A stretch of DNA of 64,000 nt. Source: Isoptericola cucumis. GTDB lineage: Bacteria; Actinomycetota; Actinomycetes; Actinomycetales; Cellulomonadaceae. The stretch is from contig NZ_BMDG01000003.1 in assembly GCF_014635665.1 (NCBI RefSeq), positions 364,985-428,984 of the forward strand, in the 5' to 3' direction. The notes beneath the pieces were generated by a model, which saw only the letters and a program-made list of their open reading frames with translations, had not been told where the DNA came from and made no database searches. Made by a program: the position numbers and the translations under genes. Shown here piece by piece: positions 8,418 to 17,630 of the stretch (the stretch's first letter is position 1; every line of letters begins with the position of its first letter).

Positions 8418-9347
8418 TCAGGGGCGTCGTCCGGGCGTGGTGGCCACGGCGATCGCGGCCACGGTCAGCGCCATCCCGACGTACTGCGACCCCGCGGGCT
8501 GCTCGCCGAGCAGCAGCGTGCCGAGGACCACGGCCGCGACGGGCTGCAGCAGCATGACGGCCGCCGCGCGGCCGGCGGGCAGCCGGACCGAGCCGTAGCC
8601 GATGAGGACGAAGGACAGCGCCTGGCCACCGAGCGCCACCGCGGCCAGCCAGAGCCAGCCCTGCGGCTCGAGGTCGAGGTCGATCCCGCCCTTCAGCACC
8701 CCGACGACGCCGACGACGACCGCGGCCGAGGCGGTCGCGAGGCCGGTCGGCGTGACGATCAGCCGACGGTCCGCGTCGCTCGCCGGCCGCACCAGGTAGA
8801 GGAACCCCGCGTAGCAGACCCCTGCCGCGGTGCCGAGGACCGCACCGCGCAGCGGGTGGGGTGCGGTCGGGTCCGCGGCGAGCAGGCCGCCGGTCAGGCC
8901 GAGGCCCGCGATCATGACCGGGAGCGCGACGAGGAACCGTCGCGTCAGGTGCTCGCCGTCGAGGACGCGCGCGAGGAGGGGGAAGACCACCACCTGCACC
9001 CCGATGAGCACCGTCGCGACGCCCGCGCCCGCGTCGAGGATGCTCTGGGTCCACATCAGGTAGTCCGCGCCGAGCAGCACCCCGGCGGCGAGCCCGAAGC
9101 GCACCATGCGGGCCGGGGGCCGGGCGAACCGGCGCCACTCCAGGAGCATCAGCGGGGCGAACGGCACCAGCGCGAGGGCGCAGCGCAGGAACGCCGCGGT
9201 GTCGGCGGTGGCGCCGGACAGCTTGATGAAGGTCGACGACGCCCCCACCAGCAGGCAGCCGAGCACGAGCGTCGACAGCGCGCGCGAGTCGGCGGAGCGT
9301 GCCACCGGCGGGCCGTCGGGCGAGGAGGGGGGTGTCGGACGTCGCAC
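8418..9347 (-). CDS. EamA/DMT-family transporter
   Basis: 309 residues with ten predicted hydrophobic segments arranged as two EamA repeats (for example 'STLVLGCLLVGASSTFIKLSG' and 'AGVCYAGFLYLVRPA'). The charged residue near the end of helix 4 and the 'GQALSFVLIGYGSVRL' segment fit drug/metabolite transporters. The substrate is unknown. It ends 15 nt from the response regulator in convergent orientation and is divergent from dusB. It starts at GTG 9347 with an AGGAT-like sequence a few nt before it rather than a Shine-Dalgarno. Confidence 0.85.
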   Translation of the reverse strand: MRRPTPPSSPDGPPVARSADSRALSTLVLGCLLVGASSTFIKLSGATADTAAFLRCALALVPFAPLMLLEWRRFARPPARMVRFGLAAGVLLGADYLMWTQSILDAGAGVATVLIGVQVVVFPLLARVLDGEHLTRRFLVALPVMIAGLGLTGGLLAADPTAPHPLRGAVLGTAAGVCYAGFLYLVRPASDADRRLIVTPTGLATASAAVVVGVVGVLKGGIDLDLEPQGWLWLAAVALGGQALSFVLIGYGSVRLPAGRAAAVMLLQPVAAVVLGTLLLGEQPAGSQYVGMALTVAAIAVATTPGRRP

Positions 9348-9405
9348 CGGGCGATCCTCTCAAGAGGGACGGACAGCCCTCCGCCAGGTCCGCGGCTTTG
9401 CGACA

Positions 9406-10617
9406 ATGGGTGACGTGACCTCCACCCTCGAACCCGTCAGCACGCCGGCGCGCGTGCTGCCGCCGCTGCAGATCGGGCCCCTCACGGTCGACACCCCGGT
9501 GGTGCTCGCGCCGATGGCCGGGGTGACCAACCGTGCGTTCCGCACGCTGTGCCGCGAGGCGGGGGCGTCGCAGGGCTTCGACCCGGGGCTGTACGTGGCG
9601 GAGATGGTCACCAGCCGCGCGCTGGTGGAGCGCAACGTCGAGTCGCTGCGGATCGTGACGTTCGGCGACGACGAGACGCCCCGCTCCGCGCAGGTGTACG
9701 GCGTCGACCCGGCGACCGTCGGCGCCGCGGTGAAGATCATCGCGGGCGAGGACCGGGCCGACCACGTCGACCTCAACTTCGGCTGCCCGGTGCCCAAGGT
9801 GACACGCAAGGGCGGCGGCGCCGCCCTGCCGTGGAAGCGGCAGCTCTTCACCGACATCGTGCGCGCCGCCGTCGACGCGGCGGAGCCGTACGGCGTCCCC
9901 GTGACCGTGAAGATGCGCAAGGGCATCGACGACGACCACCTGACCTACCTCGAGGCCGGCCGCGTCGCGGAGTCGCTCGGCGTGGCCGCCGTCGCGCTGC
10001 ACGCCCGCACCGCGGCCGAGCACTACTCCGGGACAGCGGACTGGACCGCCGTCGCGCGCCTCAAGGAGGCCGTGCGCAGCATCCCGGTGCTGGGCAACGG
10101 CGACATCTGGTCGGCGGAGGACGCGCTGCGCATGGTCCGGGAGACCGGCGCGGACGGCGTCGTCGTCGGGCGCGGCTGCCAGGGCCGGCCGTGGCTGTTC
10201 GCCGACCTCGCCGCCGCGTTCCACGGCTCCGACGTGCGGGTGCGCCCGGGGCTGCGCGAGGTGGCCGACACGATCTACCGGCACGGCCGGCTGATGATCG
10301 ACTACTACGACGGCGACGAGGGCAAGGGCATGCGCGACCTGCGCAAGCACATGGCCTGGTACCTCAAGGGCTACGCGGCCGGGGGAGACGCGCGGCGCGC
10401 GCTGGCGATGGTCTCGACCCTCGCCGAGCTGCGCGAGCGGCTCGACGCCCTCGACCTCACGCTGGGCTACCCGGGCGCGGACGCCGAGGGGCCGCGCGGG
10501 CGCGCCGGCTCGCCCAAGCAGCCGCACCTGCCGTACGGCTGGCTGGACTCGCGCGACCTCGACGAGGAGTTCGAGGCCAGGCTCCGCGAGGCGGAGCTGA
10601 GCGTCAGCGGAGGCTGA
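9406..10617 (+). CDS. dusB: tRNA-dihydrouridine synthase B
   Basis: 403 residues, FMN-dependent TIM-barrel enzyme that reduces uridines in the tRNA D-loop. Conserved 'VVLAPMAGVTNRAFR', 'AQVYGVDPATV', 'DLNFGCPVPKVTRKGGGAAL' with catalytic Cys127, 'VKMRKGIDDDH', 'ALHARTAAEHYSG' and 'LGNGDIWSAEDA' are all present. ATG 9406 is used; a GTG at 9415 is an alternative because GACAAT (9402-9407) then sits 7 nt upstream as a possible -10 for a leaderless start. Confidence 0.93.
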   Translation: MGDVTSTLEPVSTPARVLPPLQIGPLTVDTPVVLAPMAGVTNRAFRTLCREAGASQGFDPGLYVAEMVTSRALVERNVESLRIVTFGDDETPRSAQVYGVDPATVGAAVKIIAGEDRADHVDLNFGCPVPKVTRKGGGAALPWKRQLFTDIVRAAVDAAEPYGVPVTVKMRKGIDDDHLTYLEAGRVAESLGVAAVALHARTAAEHYSGTADWTAVARLKEAVRSIPVLGNGDIWSAEDALRMVRETGADGVVVGRGCQGRPWLFADLAAAFHGSDVRVRPGLREVADTIYRHGRLMIDYYDGDEGKGMRDLRKHMAWYLKGYAAGGDARRALAMVSTLAELRERLDALDLTLGYPGADAEGPRGRAGSPKQPHLPYGWLDSRDLDEEFEARLREAELSVSGG

Positions 10618-10641
10618 CCGCTCCCATCGCCTCGGCGGATG

Positions 10642-12456
10642 TCAGGCGCGGAGCCACACGGTGGTGTCGGCGGGCACGCGCACCTGCGGGTCCGCGGACC
10701 GGTCCGTGGCCACGGGGCCGGAGGAGAGCAGCACCTCGGTGCCGGCGGGCAGCACGACCGGCTCGGTGCCGAGGTTCGCGAGCACGACGACGTCGCGGTT
10801 GCGGTACGCGACGACGTCCGCCGAGCCGGCCCAGGCGTCGAGCCACGCGAGCCCGCCGTGGCCGAGCCCTTCGGCGCGGCGGGTGGCGAGCGCCGCGCGG
10901 TAGAGCTCGAGCGTGGAGCCGGCCACCCCGTCCTGCACGTCCGCCGCGTAGCGGGCGAACGACGCGGGCTGCGGGAGCCACGTCTCGCCGGTGGGGCCGA
11001 AGCCGTACCCGGGGGCGTCGGCCGCCCACGGCAGCGGCACGCGGCAGCCGTCCCGGCCGGCCTCGGCGCCCTCGGTGCGGAAGAAGGCCGGGTCCTGGCG
11101 CACCTCGGCGGGCAGGGCAGTGTGCTCGGGCAGGCCGAGCTCCTCGCCCTGGTAGAGGTAGGCCGAGCCCGGCATCCCCAGCATGAGGAGGGTCGCGGCG
11201 CGGGCCCGGCGCAGGCCGAGCTCCTCGTCGGGCTGCGGGTCGGTCGCGAACACGCCGTTCGGGCGCACGCCCGGGTCCGCCAGTCCCAGCCGCGACGGGT
11301 GCCGCACGACGTCGTGGTTGGACAGCACCCAGGTGGTGGGCGCCCCGACCTCGTCGTTGGCGCGGTAGGACGCCGCGACCACCCGGCGCAGCGCGGCCGC
11401 GTCCCAGCCCGTGGTGAGGAACGAGAAGTTGAACGCCTGGTGCATCTCGTCGGGGCGGACGTAGCGGGCCAGGCGGCTGAGCGGCTCGACCCAGGCCTCG
11501 GCGACCAGGCAGCGGTCGCCGTCGCACTCGTCCAGCACCTGGTGCCACTCGCGGTAGACCTCGTGCACGCCGTCCTGGTCGAACATCGGGCCCTGGTTGC
11601 CGGCCCCGGTGGACCCGTCCTCCGGCGCGCCGGGCTCGACGTCGCCGGTCGTCTCGTCGGCCGTGCCGTCCCCGGCGCCGGCGACCATCTCGACGTGCCC
11701 GTCCCAGTCGGGCAGGCCGTCGGCCTTGACGAGGCCGTGCGCGACGTCGACGCGGAACCCGTCGACGCCCCGGTCCAGCCAGAACCGCAGCACGTCGGCG
11801 AACTCGGCCCGCACCTCGGGGTGCGTCCAGTCGAGGTCCGGCTGGGTGGAGTCGAACAGGTGGAGGTACCACTGCCCGGGCGTCCCGTCCGGGTCGGTGA
11901 GGCGGGTCCAGGCGGGGCCGCCGAAGATCGACTGCCAGTTGTTCGGCGGCTCGTCGCCGCCGGGGCCGCGGCCGTCGCGGAACACGTAGCGGGCGCGCGC
12001 CGGCGAGCCGGGCGCGGCGGCGAGCGCCTCGGCGAACCAGACGTGCTGGTCCGAGGTGTGGTTGGGCACCAGGTCGACGATGACGCGGATCCCCCGGGCG
12101 TGGGCGCCGGCGAGCAGCTCGTCGAAGTCGTCCAGCGTGCCGAAGAGCGGGTCGACGTCGCGGTAGTCGGCCACGTCGTAGCCCGCGTCGCGCTGCGGGG
12201 AGCGGTAGAACGGCGACAGCCACAAGGCGTCGATCCCGAGCGAGGCCAGGTGCCCGAGCTTGGACGTCACGCCGGGCAGGTCGCCGATGCCGTCGCCGTC
12301 CGCGTCGGCGAAGGAGCGGGGGTAGACCTGGTAGATCACCGCGTCGCGCCACCACTCGCGGGCGGAGTCGCTGCCCGCGTGGACGACGGCGCCCGCGGCG
12401 ACGAGCTCGTCCCGGGTGGCGTCGTCCGGGCGTCGGGTCGGCTGGGTGGTCGTCAT
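10642..12456 (-). CDS. Alpha-glucosidase, GH13 (oligo-1,6-/maltose type)
   Basis: 604 residues, cytoplasmic GH13 enzyme hydrolysing maltose/isomalto-oligosaccharides. Motifs: 'AVIYQVYPRSFADADGDG' at the N-terminus, 'DLVPNHTS' (128-135), nucleophile Asp237 in 'GFRVDVAHGL', acid/base Glu320 in 'LVAEAWVEP', transition-state Asp382 in 'VLSNHDVVRH'. Residues about 260-288 are an Asp/Gly/Thr/Glu-rich low-complexity insert between the nucleophile and acid/base strands, absent from typical members. It lies downstream of the LacI gene and on the same strand, with a candidate LacI operator in the 104-nt gap. Confidence 0.92.
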   Translation of the reverse strand: MTTTQPTRRPDDATRDELVAAGAVVHAGSDSAREWWRDAVIYQVYPRSFADADGDGIGDLPGVTSKLGHLASLGIDALWLSPFYRSPQRDAGYDVADYRDVDPLFGTLDDFDELLAGAHARGIRVIVDLVPNHTSDQHVWFAEALAAAPGSPARARYVFRDGRGPGGDEPPNNWQSIFGGPAWTRLTDPDGTPGQWYLHLFDSTQPDLDWTHPEVRAEFADVLRFWLDRGVDGFRVDVAHGLVKADGLPDWDGHVEMVAGAGDGTADETTGDVEPGAPEDGSTGAGNQGPMFDQDGVHEVYREWHQVLDECDGDRCLVAEAWVEPLSRLARYVRPDEMHQAFNFSFLTTGWDAAALRRVVAASYRANDEVGAPTTWVLSNHDVVRHPSRLGLADPGVRPNGVFATDPQPDEELGLRRARAATLLMLGMPGSAYLYQGEELGLPEHTALPAEVRQDPAFFRTEGAEAGRDGCRVPLPWAADAPGYGFGPTGETWLPQPASFARYAADVQDGVAGSTLELYRAALATRRAEGLGHGGLAWLDAWAGSADVVAYRNRDVVVLANLGTEPVVLPAGTEVLLSSGPVATDRSADPQVRVPADTTVWLRA

Positions 12457-12510
12457 CGAGGCATCCTCACCTGTCGGGTTGGTCGTTGGTACCGGCCCGC
12501 CAGTGTAAGC

Positions 12511-12530
12511 CTTGCTGCAACAGTTTCAAC
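12511..12530. promoter_or_regulatory. Candidate LacI-type operator before the alpha-glucosidase
   Basis: CTTGCTGCAACAGTTTCAAC contains the TTGC-T-GCAA dyad (12512-12520). It resembles the TTGC/GCAA half-sites upstream of malE. It sits about 55 nt before the alpha-glucosidase start. Confidence 0.45.
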
Positions 12531-12560
12531 CCGGTGTGCGAAGCGGTCCGAGCGGTGCGC

Positions 12561-13604
12561 TCAGGCGCGCGGGGCCGCTCCGGTGGAGCCGCGCACGACG
12601 AGCTCCGGGCTGAAGAGCAGCTCGGTGCGCGGCGCCCGCTCGCCCTGGATCTCGGTGAGGAGCGCGCTCACGGCGGCACGAGCCATCGCCTCCACGGGCT
12701 GGCGCACGGTGGTCAGGGGCGGCTCGGTGAAGGCGATGAGCGGGGCGTCGTCGTAGCCGACGACCGAGACGTCGCCCGGTACGGTCAGCCCGCGGGAGCG
12801 CGCCGTGCGCACGGCGCCGAGCGCCATGAGGTCGGAGGCGCAGACGACGGCCGTGTGCCCCGAGTCGAGCAGCTCCGCGGCGGCGGCCTGCCCGCCCTCG
12901 AGGGTGTAGAGCGTGGAGCAGACGTGCTCCTTCGCGGCGTCCTCGTCGTCGGCGAGCCCGTGGCGCACCAGGGCCGTGAGGAACGCGGCGCGCTTGCGCT
13001 GGGCCGGTACGTACCGCTCCGGCCCGATGGCGAGGCCGATGCGGGTGTGCCCGAGGGAGACCAGGTGCTGCACCGCGACGTCCACGCTCGCGACGTCGTC
13101 GGGGGAGATGAACGGGGCGTCGATCCCGGGGGCGTAGCCGCCGACGAGCACGAGCGGGACCCCCTGGCTGCGCAGCAGCTCGTAGCGGGTGTGGTCGGCG
13201 CGGGTGTCGGCGTGCAGCCCGGACACGAAGACGATGCCGTCGACGTTGTGGTCCACCAGCGTGCTGACGTACTCGTCCTCCGTGGTGCCGCCGGGGGCGT
13301 GCGTGCACAGCAGCGGGGTGTAGCCGCGCTGGGCGAGGAGCGACTCGATCGCCTGGGCGAAGGCCGGGAAGACGGGGTTCGTGAGCTCCGGGACCAGGAG
13401 CCCCACCAGGCCGGCGGACCGCCCGCGGAGAGCCGACGGGCGCTCGTACCCGAGCACGTCGAGCGCCGTGAGGACGGCCTGGCGGGTGGAGCTCGCCACA
13501 CCCGGCTTGCCGTTGAGCACGCGCGAGACGGTCGCGGTGGAGACGCCGGCCTGCTCGGCCAGGTCGCTCAGTCGGGTGCGCACCCGAGTGATCGTAAGGG
13601 ACAC
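12561..13604 (-). CDS. LacI-family transcriptional regulator of the maltodextrin locus
   Basis: 347 residues. The N-terminal HTH 'LSDLAEQAGVSTATVSRVLN' (12-31) and hinge 'ALRGRSAGLVGLLVPELTNP' are classical. The periplasmic-binding-like effector domain continues to the C-terminus ('VVGYDDAPLIAFTEPPLTTV'). It starts at GTG 13604 behind GAGGAGG. It is divergent from malE and upstream of the alpha-glucosidase, so it probably represses both in the absence of maltose or maltodextrin. Confidence 0.92.
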   Translation of the reverse strand: MSLTITRVRTRLSDLAEQAGVSTATVSRVLNGKPGVASSTRQAVLTALDVLGYERPSALRGRSAGLVGLLVPELTNPVFPAFAQAIESLLAQRGYTPLLCTHAPGGTTEDEYVSTLVDHNVDGIVFVSGLHADTRADHTRYELLRSQGVPLVLVGGYAPGIDAPFISPDDVASVDVAVQHLVSLGHTRIGLAIGPERYVPAQRKRAAFLTALVRHGLADDEDAAKEHVCSTLYTLEGGQAAAAELLDSGHTAVVCASDLMALGAVRTARSRGLTVPGDVSVVGYDDAPLIAFTEPPLTTVRQPVEAMARAAVSALLTEIQGERAPRTELLFSPELVVRGSTGAAPRA

Positions 13605-13668
13605 CGGACCTCCTCGTCCTGGTCGCCGGGCCGTCGGGACGACGCCCCGCGTGGGGTTGCGCGCCGCT

Positions 13669-13681
13669 GCAAGCGCGTTGC
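13669..13681. promoter_or_regulatory. Candidate LacI operator, malE promoter region (site 1)
   Basis: GCAA-GCGCG-TTGC, a dyad of the LacI/GalR half-site with a CG-containing centre. It lies 65 nt before the lacI start and 117 nt before malE. Confidence 0.5.
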
Positions 13682-13693
13682 TGAAATGTTATC

Positions 13694-13705
13694 GCAAGAT
13701 CTTGC
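13694..13705. promoter_or_regulatory. Candidate LacI operator, malE promoter region (site 2)
   Basis: GCAAGATCTTGC is a perfect 12-bp palindrome, 25 bp from site 1 (about two and a half helical turns). It lies 93 nt before the malE start. Confidence 0.55.
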
Positions 13706-13797
13706 AAACCCGACGGCCGATACGTACGTTGTGGGCCAGCAGGGCCCCGGCGCGAGCCGACGGGCCGTCCACCCCACGACGACTGGGAGAACTCACG

Positions 13798-15045
13798 ATG
13801 CGACGGAGCATCCTTCTTGCCTCCGCCCTGGCCACCACGCTGGCGCTGACGGCGTGCGGCAGCGGCGAGGGCACCGCCGGCGGGTCCGGCGACGAACCGG
13901 CCGACGACGCCGCGAGCGCGACGGCGCAGGCGTCCGGCTCGCTGACGGTCTGGGTCGACGAGACGCGCGAGGCCGCGGTCGAGCAGGCCGCGGCGGCGTT
14001 CGAGGACGAGACCGGCGTCGACGTCGAGCTCGTGCAGAAGAACTTCGAGGACATCCGCGCCGACTTCCTCGCGCAGGTCCCCACGGGCGAGGGCCCGGAC
14101 ATCACGGTCGGCGCCCACGACTGGCTCGGCGAGTTCACCGCGAACGGCGTGGTCGCGCCGATCGAGCTGGGCGACAAGGCGGGCGACTTCATCCCGGTGT
14201 CGGTGGAGGCGTTCACGCAGGACGGGCAGGTCTACGGCCTGCCGTACGCCATCGAGAACATCGCGCTCATCCGCAACACGGAGCTCGCGCCCGAGGCGCC
14301 CAAGACCTTCGACGACATGATCGCCGCGGGGGAGAAGGCCGGCACCAAGTTCCCGTTCCTCATCCAGTCGGACGGCGACAAGGGCGACCCGTACACCTAC
14401 TACCCGTTCCAGACGTCGTTCGGCGCCCCGGTCTTCGAGCAGAACGACGACGGCTCCTACCGCCCCGAGCTCGCCCTCGGCGGCAAGGCCGGCGAGGCCT
14501 ACGCCACCTGGCTGGGCGAGCAGGGCGAGGCAGGCAACCTCAGCACCGACATCTCCTACGACATCGCGGTCGAGGCGTTCGCGAAGGGCCGCTCGCCGTT
14601 CGTCGTCGGCGGCCCGTGGATGCTCGAGAAGTTCGGGGACCTCGACCTCGCCGTCGACCCCGTCCCGGCGCCGGGCGGCCAGCCCGCGCAGCCGTTCGCC
14701 GGCGTGCAGGGCTTCTACGTGAGCGCGCAGAGCGAGAACGCGCTGCTCGCCAACGACTTCCTCGTCAACTCCATGTCGACGCCCCAGGCGCAGACCGCGC
14801 TGTTCGAGGCCGGCGGCCGCCCGCCCGCGCTCGTCGAGGCCGCGGACGCGGCGTCCGAGGACCCGCTGGTCGCGGGCTTCCGCGAGGTCGGCGCCACGGC
14901 CGTGCCGATGCCGTCCATCCCCGAGATGGGCTCGGTGTGGTCGTTCTGGGGCGTCACCGAGGCGAGCATCATCTCGGGCAAGGCCGACGACCCGGCGGCC
15001 GCCTGGGACAAGATGGTCTCCGACATCGAGGGTTCGATCGGCTGA
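13798..15045 (+). CDS. malE: Maltose/maltodextrin-binding lipoprotein
   Basis: 415 residues. The signal peptide ends in a lipobox 'LALTAC' with Cys20, followed by a Gly/Asp/Ser-rich linker, so the protein is lipid-anchored outside the membrane. The mature part is an SBP_bac_1-type binding protein: 'SGSLTVWVDETREAAVEQAA', 'GPDITVGAHDWLGEF', 'YGLPYAIENIALIRN', 'FVVGGPWMLEKF' match the maltose-binding subgroup closely. Start ATG 13798 after GGGAGA. It is followed immediately by two permeases, and flanked by alpha-glucan hydrolases, which supports maltodextrin as ligand. Confidence 0.9.
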   Translation: MRRSILLASALATTLALTACGSGEGTAGGSGDEPADDAASATAQASGSLTVWVDETREAAVEQAAAAFEDETGVDVELVQKNFEDIRADFLAQVPTGEGPDITVGAHDWLGEFTANGVVAPIELGDKAGDFIPVSVEAFTQDGQVYGLPYAIENIALIRNTELAPEAPKTFDDMIAAGEKAGTKFPFLIQSDGDKGDPYTYYPFQTSFGAPVFEQNDDGSYRPELALGGKAGEAYATWLGEQGEAGNLSTDISYDIAVEAFAKGRSPFVVGGPWMLEKFGDLDLAVDPVPAPGGQPAQPFAGVQGFYVSAQSENALLANDFLVNSMSTPQAQTALFEAGGRPPALVEAADAASEDPLVAGFREVGATAVPMPSIPEMGSVWSFWGVTEASIISGKADDPAAAWDKMVSDIEGSIG

Positions 15046-16622
15046 TGTCGCGTGCCCGCTACCAGGGCGCCGTGACCGGCTCCGGGACGCGTCCCGGAGC
15101 CGGTTTCGCCGTCAAGCTCGTGCTCGTCGCGCTCGTGGACGCCCTCGGCGTCTTCGGCGTCCTCGCCGCCTGGCGTGCCGGCTCGTGGGGGATCCTCGCC
15201 GCGACGGTGGCGCTCCTCGCCGCCGCCAACTGGGTGTACTTCACCAAGCGCTCCCTGCCGCTGAAGTACATCCTGCCGGGGCTGGCGTTCCTGCTCGTCT
15301 ACCAGGTGTACGTCGTCGGGTACACGGGCTACGTCGCCTTCACCAACTACGGCGACGGCCACAACTCCACCAAGGAGCAGGCGGTCGACGCGCTCCTCGT
15401 GCAGAACGAGCGTCGCGTCGAGGGCTCGCCGGCGCTGCCGCTGACGGTCGTGGAGTCGAGCGCCGGCGACCTCGGCTTCGCGGTCGTCTCCGGTGGCGAG
15501 GCGGAGGTCGGCACGGCCGACGAGCCGCTCGCGGCGGCGCCCGGCGCGACGCTGGATGGCGGGGTGGTGACGGCCGTGCCCGGCTGGACCGTCCTGGACC
15601 GCGCGACCGTGCTGCAGCGCCAGGACGAGGTCACGACGTTGCGGGTGCCCGTCTCCGCCGACGCCGCCGACGGGTCGGTGCGCACGCAGGACGCCCGCAC
15701 GGGCTACGTCTTCCAGCCGGTGCTGGTCTACGACGAGGCCGCCGACACGATGACGGACGCGACGACCGGCGTCGTCTACACGCCGAACGACGAGGGACAG
15801 TTCGCCTCGGCCGACGGCGAGACGCTGCCCGTCGGCTGGCGCGTCACCGTGGGCTTCGAGAACTTCGCGACGGCGTTCGGCGACGACCGGTACGCCGGCC
15901 CGTTCGTCAAGATCCTCGCGTGGACGTTCGCGTTCGCCCTCCTGTCGGTGGTCACGACGTTCGCGCTGGGCATGTTTCTGGCGATGGTCTTCAACGACCC
16001 GAGGCTGCGCGGGCGGAAGGTCTACCGCACGCTGATGATCCTGCCGTACGCGATGCCGGGGTTCCTCGCGGCGCTGCTGTGGGCCGGCATGCTCAACACG
16101 AGCTTCGGGGTGGTCAACCAGGTGCTGCTGGGCGGGGCGTCGGTCCCGTGGCTCACCGACCCCTGGCTCGCCAAGCTGTCGGTGCTGGGCGTGAACCTGT
16201 GGCTCGGCTTCCCGTACATGTTCCTCATCTGCACGGGCGCCCTGCAGTCGCTGCCCGGGGACGTGTACGAGGCCGCGCGGATCGACGGCGCCGGCCGGTG
16301 GCGCACGTGGCGGTCGATCACGATGCCGCTGCTGCTGGTGGCGACCGCGCCGCTGCTCATCTCGAGCTTCGCCTTCAACTTCAACAACTTCACCCTGATC
16401 AAGATGCTGACGGGCGGCGGGCCGCGGTTCGACGACGCGTCCGTGCCGCTGGGGCACACCGACATCCTCATCTCGATGGTCTACAACGTCTCCGGGCTGG
16501 ACGGGTCGGCACCGCGCGACTACGGCCTCGCCAGCGCGCTGTCCATCGTGATCTTCGTGGTGGTCGGGGTCGTCTCCGCCGTCGCGTTCCGCCAGACCCG
16601 CAAGCTCGAGGAGCTGAGCTGA
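15045..16622 (+). CDS. malF: Maltose ABC transporter permease MalF
   Basis: 525 residues. Two to three N-terminal helices are followed by a large extracytoplasmic segment (about residues 100-288) before the core permease helices. This matches the P2-loop architecture of E. coli MalF rather than the short sugar permeases. The EAA loop 'DVYEAARIDGAGRWRTWRSI' near residue 410 would contact the ATPase. ATG overlaps the malE stop by one base. No MalK is encoded in the window, so a shared MsiK-like ATPase is expected elsewhere. Confidence 0.9.
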   Translation: MSRARYQGAVTGSGTRPGAGFAVKLVLVALVDALGVFGVLAAWRAGSWGILAATVALLAAANWVYFTKRSLPLKYILPGLAFLLVYQVYVVGYTGYVAFTNYGDGHNSTKEQAVDALLVQNERRVEGSPALPLTVVESSAGDLGFAVVSGGEAEVGTADEPLAAAPGATLDGGVVTAVPGWTVLDRATVLQRQDEVTTLRVPVSADAADGSVRTQDARTGYVFQPVLVYDEAADTMTDATTGVVYTPNDEGQFASADGETLPVGWRVTVGFENFATAFGDDRYAGPFVKILAWTFAFALLSVVTTFALGMFLAMVFNDPRLRGRKVYRTLMILPYAMPGFLAALLWAGMLNTSFGVVNQVLLGGASVPWLTDPWLAKLSVLGVNLWLGFPYMFLICTGALQSLPGDVYEAARIDGAGRWRTWRSITMPLLLVATAPLLISSFAFNFNNFTLIKMLTGGGPRFDDASVPLGHTDILISMVYNVSGLDGSAPRDYGLASALSIVIFVVVGVVSAVAFRQTRKLEELS

Positions 16623-17536
16623 TGACGACGTCGACGCAGGCCCGGACGCAGGGTCTCGCGCGGGACCCGCAGCAGCTGCGGCACCGCATGCCGGCGGGCC
16701 GCTGGGCCCGCGAGCTGGGCTGGCGGCACCTCGTGGGCGTGGTGGCGATCCTGTTCGCCGTCTTCCCGATCGTGTACGTGGTGTCGGCGTCCCTGTCGTC
16801 CACGGGCACCCTGACCGGCTCGAACGAGCTGTTCGCGGACGTGAGCGGCGCCAACTACGCCGCGCTGGGGGCCACGAGGTTCTGGACGTGGATGGGCAAC
16901 ACGCTCGTCATCGGCGTCGCGACGGCCCTCGGGACGGTGCTCATGGGTGCCGCCGCGGCCTACGCGTTCTCCCGGTTCCGGTTCGCAGGCCGGCGCCCCG
17001 GGCTCACGGCGCTGCTGATCATCCAGATGTTCCCGCAGATGCTCGCCTTCGTGGCGATCTTCCTGCTGCTCATCTCCCTCGGCGAGGTCGTGCCGGCGCT
17101 GGGCCTGAACTCGAAGCTCGCGCTCATCTGCGTGTACCTGGGCGGGGCGCTGGGGGTGAACACCTTCCTCATGTACGGCTTCTTCAACACCGTGCCGCGC
17201 GAGCTCGACGAGGCGGCCAAGATCGACGGCGCCACGCACGCCCAGACGTACTGGACGATCATCCTGCGTCTGGTGACGCCGATCCTGGCGGTCGTGGCGC
17301 TGCTGAGCTTCATCAGCACGTTCGGCGAGTTCATCATCGCCCGGGTGGTGCTGCAGTCGGAGTCCAACTGGACGCTGGCGGTGGGTCTGTACGGGTGGGT
17401 GTCGTCGCTGCTCGAGGCCAACTGGGGCCTCTTCGCCGCGGGCGCGGTGCTGTCCGCGATCCCCGTGCTCGCGCTGTTCCTGTTCCTGCAGAAGTACATC
17501 GTGGGCGGCCTGACGGCGGGCTCGGTCAAGGGCTGA
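16622..17536 (+). CDS. malG: Maltose ABC transporter permease MalG
   Basis: 304 residues with six hydrophobic segments. The EAA motif is 'RELDEAAKIDGATHAQTYW', and the C-terminal 'FLFLQKYIVGGLTAGSVKG' is the MalG tail that reaches into the MalK dimer in characterised systems. The start overlaps the malF stop, so malEFG is a tightly coupled operon. Confidence 0.92.
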   Translation: MTTSTQARTQGLARDPQQLRHRMPAGRWARELGWRHLVGVVAILFAVFPIVYVVSASLSSTGTLTGSNELFADVSGANYAALGATRFWTWMGNTLVIGVATALGTVLMGAAAAYAFSRFRFAGRRPGLTALLIIQMFPQMLAFVAIFLLLISLGEVVPALGLNSKLALICVYLGGALGVNTFLMYGFFNTVPRELDEAAKIDGATHAQTYWTIILRLVTPILAVVALLSFISTFGEFIIARVVLQSESNWTLAVGLYGWVSSLLEANWGLFAAGAVLSAIPVLALFLFLQKYIVGGLTAGSVKG

Positions 17537-17617
17537 CCGGGTCGGGTCGCCGCCCGCGGCCGTACCTGCGACGGCACCGGTACCGCCTCCGTTGTGGCGG
17601 TGGTCACAGCGGGGTCC

Positions 17618-17623
17618 TAGCCT
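17618..17623 (+). promoter_or_regulatory. -10 element of the GerW-like gene (leaderless start)
   Basis: TAGCCT, 7 nt before ATG 17631; no Shine-Dalgarno. An inverted repeat ACCGCC-N8-GGCGGT (17582-17601) lies just upstream. Confidence 0.5.
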
Positions 17624-17630
17624 GAGCGTC

